From NCBI GenBank assembly GCA_022842245.1, contig JALHPZ010000018.1, positions 1 to 64,000 of the forward strand: 64,000 nucleotides of DNA, in the 5' to 3' direction. A program made the position numbers and the translations under genes. Numbering within the stretch: position 1 is the stretch's first letter; every line of letters starts with the position of its first letter. The stretch comes from Gemmataceae bacterium (GTDB lineage Bacteria; Planctomycetota; Planctomycetia; Gemmatales; Gemmataceae). The notes beneath the pieces were generated by a model that saw only the letters and a program-made list of their open reading frames with translations, searched no databases and was not told where the DNA came from. Positions 58,166 through 64,000 of this stretch are shown here, one piece after another.

Positions 58166-58831
58166 CTACTTCAGGTCGATCACAAGCGTGGCGTAGTGGC
58201 GGATCTCCTCGTACTTCTGGCCGGCGTGTTCACCGGCCTTCGCTTCCATGTGGCGCGCCCACAGGGCGTAGCGGCCCGCAGCCGAGGCGGTTTCGGTCTG
58301 GCCGTCCTTGTCGGTCTTCCATTTCGCCTTGCCGCCGTCGGGCAGCAGCACGCTCACTTCCGTGTCCGCCAGCGGCTTGCCGCCGACCGTCACGCGGAAG
58401 GCCGTCTTGCCGGACACGGCGACGGGGACGATCTCGATCGGGGCCTTGTCGCCGACGCTCGCGACCTTCGCGTCGCACGTGCCGAGGATCGCCTTCGGGT
58501 GGTACAGCAGCAGGGCCGGTTTCACGTCCTTGCGCGTAAGCAGTCCGTAGGTGACTGAGCCGTACACCACCTGCGTGTTTGCCGGCACCGTGGCGACGAG
58601 GGCGTGCTCGGCCGCCTTGTGCTCGACGGCTGATTCCGTGCTGTCGGCCGCGCGGGCCGTCAGTTTCAAGGATTTCACCTTCTCGATGGACACGTTCTCG
58701 TCCGGGTCGAGGCTGTCGCTGAAGACGACCTGCACGCCCTTGGCGTCCTTGGCCGGCACGACGTAGACGAAGTGCGCCGCCGCGGCGGTCGCGAAGAGGG
58801 CGGTCAGAATCGCGGTGGTCAAGAATCGCAT
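58166..58831 (-). CDS. Exported DUF4198-like protein
   Basis: The 221-residue protein starts at an ATG at 58831 (GGAG about 9 bases upstream) and has a signal peptide ending in Ala-Ala-Ala-Ala-His. The mature protein starts with His-Phe-Val-Tyr-Val-Val, the characteristic His of DUF4198 proteins. Beta-sandwich halves follow, with Val-Thr-Val-Gly-Gly-Lys-Pro-Leu-Ala-Asp-Thr-Glu-Val and His-Tyr-Ala-Thr-Leu at the end. DUF4198 is linked to nickel/cobalt uptake in other bacteria, so a periplasmic metal-binding role is plausible. It is 25 bases downstream of the lipoprotein gene. The ATG seven codons earlier is an alternative start. Confidence 0.72.
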   Translation of the reverse strand: MRFLTTAILTALFATAAAAHFVYVVPAKDAKGVQVVFSDSLDPDENVSIEKVKSLKLTARAADSTESAVEHKAAEHALVATVPANTQVVYGSVTYGLLTRKDVKPALLLYHPKAILGTCDAKVASVGDKAPIEIVPVAVSGKTAFRVTVGGKPLADTEVSVLLPDGGKAKWKTDKDGQTETASAAGRYALWARHMEAKAGEHAGQKYEEIRHYATLVIDLK

Positions 58832-58856
58832 GGTGTTCTCCGGTTTGTGCATCGAA

Positions 58857-59105
58857 CTATTTCTTCGCCAATTCCTTCTTCTGTCCCGGCAGGACCGTCT
58901 GCTTGTAGAAGCGGTCCCATGCCTTTTCGTCCTGGAACTTCGGCTCGCCGAGCTTGAGCCGTTCGTAACTCTCGGCCTGATACTTCTGGTCCGCAGGCAG
59001 GCCTTCCCACTCCGCGACGATCATCGGCTTCTCGGCGGTCGGTGAGGGCGGCGAACCGCCGCATCCCACGAGGAATCCGAGGACGGCGATCGTCAGCATT
59101 CGCAT
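58857..59105 (-). CDS. Small lipoprotein
   Basis: The 82-residue product begins with Met-Arg-Met-Leu-Thr-Ile-Ala-Val-Leu-Gly-Phe-Leu-Val-Gly-Cys, a clear lipobox with Cys15. AGGAG is about 7 bases before the ATG at 59105. The mature part is charged and Lys-rich, without a recognised motif. It precedes the DUF4198-like gene by 25 bases on the same strand, suggesting cotranscription. Function unknown. Confidence 0.7.
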   Translation of the reverse strand: MRMLTIAVLGFLVGCGGSPPSPTAEKPMIVAEWEGLPADQKYQAESYERLKLGEPKFQDEKAWDRFYKQTVLPGQKKELAKK

Positions 59106-59139
59106 GGTTCGCTCCTCAGTGGTTCATTGCACTCAAACC

Positions 59140-59223
59140 CGTAGGTCGGGCCGAGTCTTCGAGGCCCGACACGACGACATACCCGACTGCGTCGGACCTT
59201 CCAAAGCCTCGGCCCGACCAACG
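59140..59223. repeat. 84-bp partly decayed palindromic element
   Basis: Outer 16-base arms (59140-59155 and 59208-59223) match at 15 positions as an inverted repeat. The interior is only approximately symmetric. It lies between the lipoprotein start and the end of the upstream DUF1559 gene. It looks like a worn copy of the nested palindrome type seen elsewhere in the window. Confidence 0.6.
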
Positions 59224-59242
59224 ATTGCGGCACAAAGGCCAT

Positions 59243-60166
59243 TCAATCGTTGGAGACGGTCTCGCCGCCGGCGCGGGTGGACAGGGCCATGTAAACGTTC
59301 ACGCTGCCTTCGAACCGATTGATCGTGTGGCGGACGAAGCGGACGGACCCGTCGCCGAACAGGAAGTTCCCGCCGCCGATATGCTCGCTGCGGAAGGCTC
59401 CGTAGGGCGTGCTCGTGTGATTGTGCTTGTTGAATGGGTGGAACGTGGTGCCCCAGGCGTAGCCGATGTAGCCGTAGGCCCAGACGCCGCCCATCATCGT
59501 GGACGGTACGCCCATCGGCTTGAAATCGGTCTCGCCGGCGAGGAAGGTGTTCGACGCGCCGTCGGCCACGTGGAAGATGTTCACCGGGCGGTTGATGGCG
59601 ATGTCGCGCTTCTGCGGAAGGACCATGCCGTCGAACGCTGCTTCGCCGGTGGTCGGCGGGTACGCGTGCAGGGTGACGTCCTGCGAGCCGGAGCTGAACA
59701 GATAGCTGCAGTAGGCGCGGTTCTCGACGCCCCCGAGCGGGCCGGTCGGTGGTGTCATGCTCGGGCAGACGTAGGTCGGCACAAGTTTCTGCTGGAGCGA
59801 GGCATTGGTGAACCCGTCCCCGTCGGAATCGACGGCGCTGTTGCGGGGCAGTTTCGGGTCCCAGCGTTTCGCGATGGCGTCCTGTTCGAGGTACGGCAGG
59901 ATCAGGATCTGCCCGGTCACCCAGGAGGAGACCGTTTCGTTCGGCTGACGGTCGATCGTGGCGTAGGGGAACTTGCCGTTCACGTCGTGGTAGCCGTGCG
60001 TGGCCAGGCCGAGTTGCTTGAGGTTGTTGGTGCATCTGGCGCGGGCGGCGGCTTCGCGGACCTTCTGGACGGCGGGCAGGAGCAGGCCGATGAGTATCGC
60101 GATGATCGCGATGACGACCAGCAGTTCGATGAGCGTGAAGGCTCTTCGACGGTGATGAGTGCGCAT
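59243..60166 (-). CDS. DUF1559 pseudopilin-like protein
   Basis: The 307-residue protein carries [14 protein letters not shown] at its start, a prepilin-type leader and helix. [11 protein letters not shown] and the DUF1559 domain with Phe-Gly-Asp-Gly-Ser-Val-Arg-Phe follow. It resembles the DUF1559 protein 3 kb away in the same cluster. GGAGG upstream of the ATG at 60166 supports the start. The gene is read away from hemP, with a Fur-box-like palindrome between. An envelope or surface structure tied to metal supply is an inference from this context. Confidence 0.88.
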   Translation of the reverse strand: MRTHHRRRAFTLIELLVVIAIIAILIGLLLPAVQKVREAAARARCTNNLKQLGLATHGYHDVNGKFPYATIDRQPNETVSSWVTGQILILPYLEQDAIAKRWDPKLPRNSAVDSDGDGFTNASLQQKLVPTYVCPSMTPPTGPLGGVENRAYCSYLFSSGSQDVTLHAYPPTTGEAAFDGMVLPQKRDIAINRPVNIFHVADGASNTFLAGETDFKPMGVPSTMMGGVWAYGYIGYAWGTTFHPFNKHNHTSTPYGAFRSEHIGGGNFLFGDGSVRFVRHTINRFEGSVNVYMALSTRAGGETVSND

Positions 60167-60282
60167 GGCACCCTCCAGGGGAAACGGGGATCACGGATGT
60201 GAGCCGCGTTGCGACGGAAGGTGAGCGGGGTTGGAATCCCGCGGTCCCGAGCGGTGGCGGAGCGTGCTCGTCGTGTTGTGAT

Positions 60283-60307
60283 CTTATTGCGACAAAATCT
60301 CAACAAG
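60283..60307. promoter_or_regulatory. Fur-box-like palindrome between DUF1559 and hemP
   Basis: Ten-base arms CTTATTGCGA and TCTCAACAAG flank CAAAA and match as an inverted repeat at eight of ten positions. The TTATTG-rich, A/T-rich shape resembles Fur operators of other bacteria, and Fur control of hemP is known there. It lies in the 277-base gap between divergent starts (60166 and 60444) and could serve both genes. Confidence 0.4.
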
Positions 60308-60443
60308 ACACCTGTACTCTAGATGGGCGCGGAATAGAGTCAATAACGAGGTCGAAAATATCGCTGCGAATCTGTGCGGATTCGCGGGTGGATGACGAAA
60401 ACGACAGCATTTTCAAGATATTTCGTCTCACGGAGAGGCGGCG

Positions 60444-60620
60444 ATGAACGACGAAAAAACACCGGACGACGCGGACGACGCCGATCGACCCGCGCCTCCC
60501 GCGCCCGTCGTCGACGCCCGAAACCTCTTCGGCGAAAACCGCGAGATCGTCATCGAGCACGACGGCGAACGCTACCGGCTCCGCATCACTCGCCGCGGCA
60601 AACTGATCTTGCAGAAGTGA
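60444..60620 (+). CDS. hemP: Hemin uptake protein HemP
   Basis: A 58-residue product starts at ATG 60444, with GGAGAGG about 10 bases before it. It ends in Asn-Leu-Phe-Gly-Glu-Asn-Arg-Glu-Ile-Val-Ile-Glu-His-Asp-Gly-Glu-Arg-Tyr-Arg-Leu and then Arg-Ile-Thr-Arg-Arg-Gly-Lys-Leu-Ile-Leu-Gln-Lys, the signature of the HemP family. The acidic, Pro-rich N-terminal 25 residues are variable in the family. HemP is a small protein of iron and haem uptake loci and regulates haem-transporter expression in some bacteria. No haem receptor lies in the window. Confidence 0.88.
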   Translation: MNDEKTPDDADDADRPAPPAPVVDARNLFGENREIVIEHDGERYRLRITRRGKLILQK

Positions 60621-60669
60621 ACCGTTCCCGGGTCCGATAGAATCGGAATAGGAACCGAGGGCCGGGACG

Positions 60670-61692
60670 ATGCAGAAACTCGCGCAACCGCTCGCGGTCG
60701 CCGTGCTATTGGGCGCGGGGTTGGCGATCTTCCTCTGGAAGCCGTGGGAAGCCGGACAGGCGCAGGAGAAGCCGGCGAAGCGTGACAGGTTCGGTGAGAC
60801 CCGTGGCGGTGCCGACGTGATCCCGTTTGACGGCGAGCGAGCCCACAAATACCTGAAGCAACTCTGCGACCTCGGCCCCCGGGTCAGCGGCTCCGACGGC
60901 ATGGCGAAGCAGATCGAACTCTTGACGAAGCACTTCGAGGCCCACGGTGCCACCGTGACTCGGCAGGACTTCGAGGCAAAGCAGTACAGCCGCCGCGACA
61001 AGGTGAAGATGACGAACCTGATCGCGGCGTTCCATCCGGAGCGCACCCGCCGCGTCATCCTCTGCGCCCACTACGACACGCGGCCGATCGCCCACGAGGA
61101 ACTCAACCGCAACGACTGGCGCAAGCCGTTCCTCAGCGCCAACGACGGCACCAGCGGCGTCGCGATGTTCATGGAACTCGCCCATCACGCGAAGGACCTT
61201 TCGGCCGCGGTCGGCATCGATTTCGTTTGCTTCGACGGCGAAGAGTACATCTTCGAAAAGGACGCCTTCGGGGCGCAGCCGGCCGATCGATTCTTCTTCG
61301 GCTCCGACCACTTCGCCGAGCAATACGTTGCGTCCAAGTCGACACGAAAGTTCCAGTACGAGGCCGCGATCCTATACGACCTCTTCGCCCATCGCGGCGC
61401 GAAGTTCGAGGTGGAGGGGCACTCCTGGGAGAAGTCGGACAAGCTCGCGTCGCAATTCTGGAAGGTCGCGCTGGACCGCCGCTCGCCGTCGTTCCTGAAT
61501 TCCGTCGGCCGACCGATCCAGGACGACCACCTCGCGCTCCAGCGCGCCGGCATCCCCGCCATCGACATCATCGACTTCGACGGCTACGAACGGCACTGGC
61601 ACAGGCTTTCCGACACGCCGGACAAGGTCGACCCCAAGCAGATGGCCGAGGTCGCCGGTGTGACGGCCGCCTGGCTGCAAGGCCTCAAGTGA
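60670..61692 (+). CDS. Membrane-anchored M28 peptidase / glutaminyl cyclase-like enzyme
   Basis: The 340-residue protein has one N-terminal hydrophobic helix (about residues 8-24), so the catalytic domain is periplasmic. The M28 zinc-site motifs are His-Tyr-Asp-Thr-Arg, Asn-Asp-Gly-Thr-Ser-Gly, Phe-Asp-Gly-Glu-Glu and a C-terminal His-Arg-Leu-Ser-Asp-Thr-Pro. The Ala-His-Tyr-Asp-Thr-Arg and Trp-His-Arg-Leu blocks resemble glutaminyl-peptide cyclotransferases, which form N-terminal pyroglutamate, although a peptidase cannot be excluded. The stop overlaps the start of the next gene by one base (TGATG), so the two are coupled. Confidence 0.85.
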   Translation: MQKLAQPLAVAVLLGAGLAIFLWKPWEAGQAQEKPAKRDRFGETRGGADVIPFDGERAHKYLKQLCDLGPRVSGSDGMAKQIELLTKHFEAHGATVTRQDFEAKQYSRRDKVKMTNLIAAFHPERTRRVILCAHYDTRPIAHEELNRNDWRKPFLSANDGTSGVAMFMELAHHAKDLSAAVGIDFVCFDGEEYIFEKDAFGAQPADRFFFGSDHFAEQYVASKSTRKFQYEAAILYDLFAHRGAKFEVEGHSWEKSDKLASQFWKVALDRRSPSFLNSVGRPIQDDHLALQRAGIPAIDIIDFDGYERHWHRLSDTPDKVDPKQMAEVAGVTAAWLQGLK

Positions 61693-63086
61693 TGCTCGCC
61701 GTCCACCTTCGCGTCAACGATGCCGCCACGAACAAGCCCACCCCGGTGCGGCTCGCGATCACCGGCCCGAACGGCGAGGCCTACGCCCCGCTCGGCCGGC
61801 TTGCCGAGTTCGCCTGCGGCGTCGGCGAGGACGTCGGCGGCCACGTGAGAATCGGTCGCGAGAGTTTCAGTTACATCGATGGCTCGTGCGAAGTCCGCCT
61901 GCCCGCCGGTGTACCGCTTCGCGTTCGCGCCTCGAAGGGGATTCAGTATCGTCCGCTCGACCAGACGATCACGCTCGGCCTGGGCCAGCTGGCGATCCGG
62001 TTGACCATCGAAGCGTGGATCCCTCGTTCCGGGGAGAATCCCTGGATGAGCGGCGACGCCCGCTCGCATTTCCTCTCCCCGCAGGCCGCGAAGCTCGAGG
62101 CCGAGGCCGAGGGATTGGATGTCGTCAACGTCCTCGCGAAGGTCCACCATCATCTGGCAACCGACGGAAATACGCACGCTTCGCTACCGAGCATGGTCGA
62201 ATTCACCGGGCAGGTGCCTGTATTCGATTCCGAGCCGTGCGTCGTTGTCAACACCTTCAATTCGCACCCGGTCCTCGGCAGCCTGAGCCTGCTGAATTCC
62301 CATCGGCCGATCTTCCCGCTTGCGTTTGGCGAACCCTACGACACGGACGACTGGTCCTTGATGGACTGGTGCAATCAGTGCCATCGCAAGAAGGGTCTGG
62401 TCGTGTGGGCGAACCCGTTCCAGCCGGAGGGGGGCGAGGCGCTCGTGGCGGCGATCCTGGGAAAGGTGGACGCGTTCGAGCTGACGCCGTTGCCGAAGTC
62501 GCCGGTGCTGCCGTGGTACTATCACTTGTTGAACGCCGGCGTGCGGTTGCCGCTGGTCGGCGCGAGCGGGAAGGACTCGAACCGCTCGGCACTCGGCGCG
62601 ATGCGCACGCTGACGCGGATCGGGACGAATGCGCCGCGGACGTACGCGAGTTGGGTCGAGGCCGTGCGGACCGGGAACACACAAGTGACGAACGGGCCGT
62701 TCGTGGACTGTAAGGCTGATGGAGGCCGGGTGACCGTTATCGCCATGTGTGATCGTCCGTTCGAGAAATTGGAACTGGTGGCGGACGGGATGCCAATCGC
62801 GTCCGTAGTACCCGAGAGCGGCGTGGACTTCCATCTTGCCGTGCTGGACCTTCCCATTCCAGAGGCATGCTGGATCGCGGCCCGGTGCGTCGGGGCGGGG
62901 CTGTTCGCGCACACATCGCCGATCTGGCTCGGTCCGGAGCGCCGCGATCCGCGCGCGGTGCCAGTACTCTTGGAGCAGATTCACCGTGTCCGCGAGTGGG
63001 CGACGACGCGTGCGATTTTCACCGAGGAGAAATGGCGGACACAGTTGCTTTCCAACTGCGAGGCCGCGATCGCCCGGTTATCATAA
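61692..63086 (+). CDS. PHP/CehA-like protein with altered metal site
   Basis: The 464-residue protein resembles the CehA/McbA branch of PHP metallohydrolases: N-terminal Ig-like domain, then Ser-Gly-Asp-Ala-Arg-Ser-His-Phe and C-terminal Ala-Ser-Gly-Lys-Asp-Ser-Asn. In active members the first metal motif reads Gly-Asp-x-His-x-His; here an Arg replaces the first His. The later His-Pro and Gly-Ser-Asp-x-His motifs also differ (Asn-Pro, Gly-Ala-Ser-Gly-Lys-Asp). It may be catalytically altered or inactive. The start ATG is inside the M28 gene's stop. Assignment is moderate; no signal peptide is seen, although the upstream gene is exported. Confidence 0.62.
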   Translation: MLAVHLRVNDAATNKPTPVRLAITGPNGEAYAPLGRLAEFACGVGEDVGGHVRIGRESFSYIDGSCEVRLPAGVPLRVRASKGIQYRPLDQTITLGLGQLAIRLTIEAWIPRSGENPWMSGDARSHFLSPQAAKLEAEAEGLDVVNVLAKVHHHLATDGNTHASLPSMVEFTGQVPVFDSEPCVVVNTFNSHPVLGSLSLLNSHRPIFPLAFGEPYDTDDWSLMDWCNQCHRKKGLVVWANPFQPEGGEALVAAILGKVDAFELTPLPKSPVLPWYYHLLNAGVRLPLVGASGKDSNRSALGAMRTLTRIGTNAPRTYASWVEAVRTGNTQVTNGPFVDCKADGGRVTVIAMCDRPFEKLELVADGMPIASVVPESGVDFHLAVLDLPIPEACWIAARCVGAGLFAHTSPIWLGPERRDPRAVPVLLEQIHRVREWATTRAIFTEEKWRTQLLSNCEAAIARLS

Positions 63087-63114
63087 CCGGCATTCCCTTC
63101 CCGGAGCGACATCC

Positions 63115-64000
63115 ATGGCCGATCCCGTCGTCATCGCCACCTGGCCGTTCGGCAAGATCGCCACGGATATTTCCGGCCCGCAACTCGTCGCGGGCAAGGC
63201 GGCGCTCGACGCCGTCATCGCCGGCGCGCAGGCGGTCGAGAGCGACAAGTCCGTGCGGTCGGTCGGGTTCGGCAGCCTGCCCGATCGCATCGGCCGGCTG
63301 ACGCTCGATTCGTGCGTGATGGACGGCAAGACGCTCGCGTGCGGGGCGGTTGCGGGCCTCGAACATATCCGCAGCGCCTCGGCCGTGGCGCGGCGCGTCA
63401 TGGAGAAGACGCCGCACATCCTGCTCGTCGGGGAAGGGGCGAAGTGGTTCGCGCTAGAGCAGGGCTTCAAACTGGAGATGCCGCATACGGTCGAGGGTCT
63501 GCGCGAGTGGTTCGAGAAGCATCCCGAGAACGAAAAGAAACCCGTTCGCAATGATGCGCCGCCGGAACCGCAGGACATCAACATCGACGAGCGCAACCAC
63601 GATACGGTGACGGTGATTGGCCTCGACCAGGCCGGGAACCTCGGCGGCGTCTGCACGACGTCGGGCCTGGCGTACAAGCTGCCCGGTCGCGTCGGCGATT
63701 CGCCGATCATCGGGGCGGGCCTCTACGTGGACAATGAGGCCGGCGCCGCCGGGGCGACGGGCGTCGGCGAGGAGATCATCCGTATCGCCGGCAGCCACTA
63801 CATCGTGGAAAAGATGCGGGAGGGGAAAACACCGCAGGAGGCGTGCGAGTTGGCGTGCAAGCGGGTGCACGCGTCGGCGGCGCGGCGGGGCGTCCACACG
63901 GCGCGCGTGGCGTTCCTTGCGCTCAACCCGAAGGGCGAGGTTGGCGCCGCCTGCACGCCCAAGACCGGATTTCAGTACGCCGTCGCCGTCGCGGGCCGAA
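63115..64000 (+). CDS. Ntn-hydrolase asparaginase (glycosylasparaginase / isoaspartyl peptidase family), partial
   Basis: The first 295 residues are present; the right edge cuts the end. The autocleavage site is visible as His-Asp-Thr-Val-Thr-Val-Ile-Gly, where Thr becomes the N-terminal nucleophile. The substrate loop reads Gly-Arg-Val-Gly-Asp-Ser-Pro-Ile-Ile-Gly-Ala-Gly-Leu-Tyr, followed by Gly-Ala-Ala-Gly-Ala-Thr-Gly-Val-Gly-Glu-Glu, as in glycosylasparaginases. It hydrolyses the amide of Asn-linked GlcNAc, isoaspartyl peptides or asparagine. The ATG at 63115 is 28 bases after the PHP-like gene stop and may be in the same transcript. No signal peptide is seen. Confidence 0.88.
   Translation, partial: MADPVVIATWPFGKIATDISGPQLVAGKAALDAVIAGAQAVESDKSVRSVGFGSLPDRIGRLTLDSCVMDGKTLACGAVAGLEHIRSASAVARRVMEKTPHILLVGEGAKWFALEQGFKLEMPHTVEGLREWFEKHPENEKKPVRNDAPPEPQDINIDERNHDTVTVIGLDQAGNLGGVCTTSGLAYKLPGRVGDSPIIGAGLYVDNEAGAAGATGVGEEIIRIAGSHYIVEKMREGKTPQEACELACKRVHASAARRGVHTARVAFLALNPKGEVGAACTPKTGFQYAVAVAGR

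Overview
The window is high-GC chromosomal DNA that looks planctomycetal, most likely from the Gemmata relatives (Gemmataceae). This is inferred from family content: two DUF1559 pseudopilin-like proteins with the typical [23 protein letters not shown]-terminus, a DUF1549/DUF1553 'planctomycete cytochrome' protein, zinc-ribbon membrane proteins, a Hanks-type kinase with RDD membrane domains, a Uma2 protein, and many exported proteins of unknown function. No rRNA, CRISPR array, transposase or prophage gene was seen. The single tRNA is tRNA-Leu(CAA).

Layout. 1-5.4 kb: two small lipoproteins (one cut by the left edge), a PlsC-type acyltransferase, two zinc-ribbon/membrane proteins and a DPM1-like glycosyltransferase. 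5.5-16.5 kb: a large VWA membrane protein, a divergent kinase-RDD-pseudokinase-RDD protein, a zinc-ribbon membrane protein, the DUF1549/1553 protein with a small partner, and an exported five-repeat protein. 16.8-28.6 kb: a 1453-residue secretin, a NUDIX hydrolase, a CBS-RsbU phosphatase, a repeat-rich exported protein, a TolB-like propeller, a YidB-like protein and an ALDH7-type dehydrogenase. 28.8-41.4 kb: an ArsR-AHSA1 operon behind a perfect operator palindrome, an exported sulfite-oxidase-family enzyme, a LeuC homologue, TPR and TPR-AAA proteins, Uma2, a TIM-barrel isomerase, a sensor kinase/NtrC-type regulator pair and an exported Mn-type superoxide dismutase. 41.5-49.5 kb: BamA, an unknown membrane protein, tRNA-Leu, a TPR protein and RecQ.

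49.6-54.8 kb holds the most unusual system: a P1B-type metal ATPase fused in one polypeptide to an SPFH (HflK-like) domain, followed by two separate SPFH proteins joined by GTGA and ATGA stop/start overlaps. 54.8-60.6 kb is a probable metal or iron locus: PepSY protein, two DUF1559 proteins, Kelch protein, DUF4198-like protein, lipoprotein and, divergently, the 58-residue HemP, with a Fur-box-like palindrome between the divergent starts. 60.7-64 kb: an M28 peptidase coupled to a PHP/CehA-like protein, then an Ntn-hydrolase asparaginase cut by the right edge.

Intergenic DNA is rich in large palindromic elements. Three of them, of unrelated sequence, share the same mirror-symmetric hairpin-within-hairpin design; a fourth looks decayed. 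Gene starts were chosen at ATG codons with plausible context unless noted; many genes lack a clear Shine-Dalgarno sequence, so several starts are tentative.
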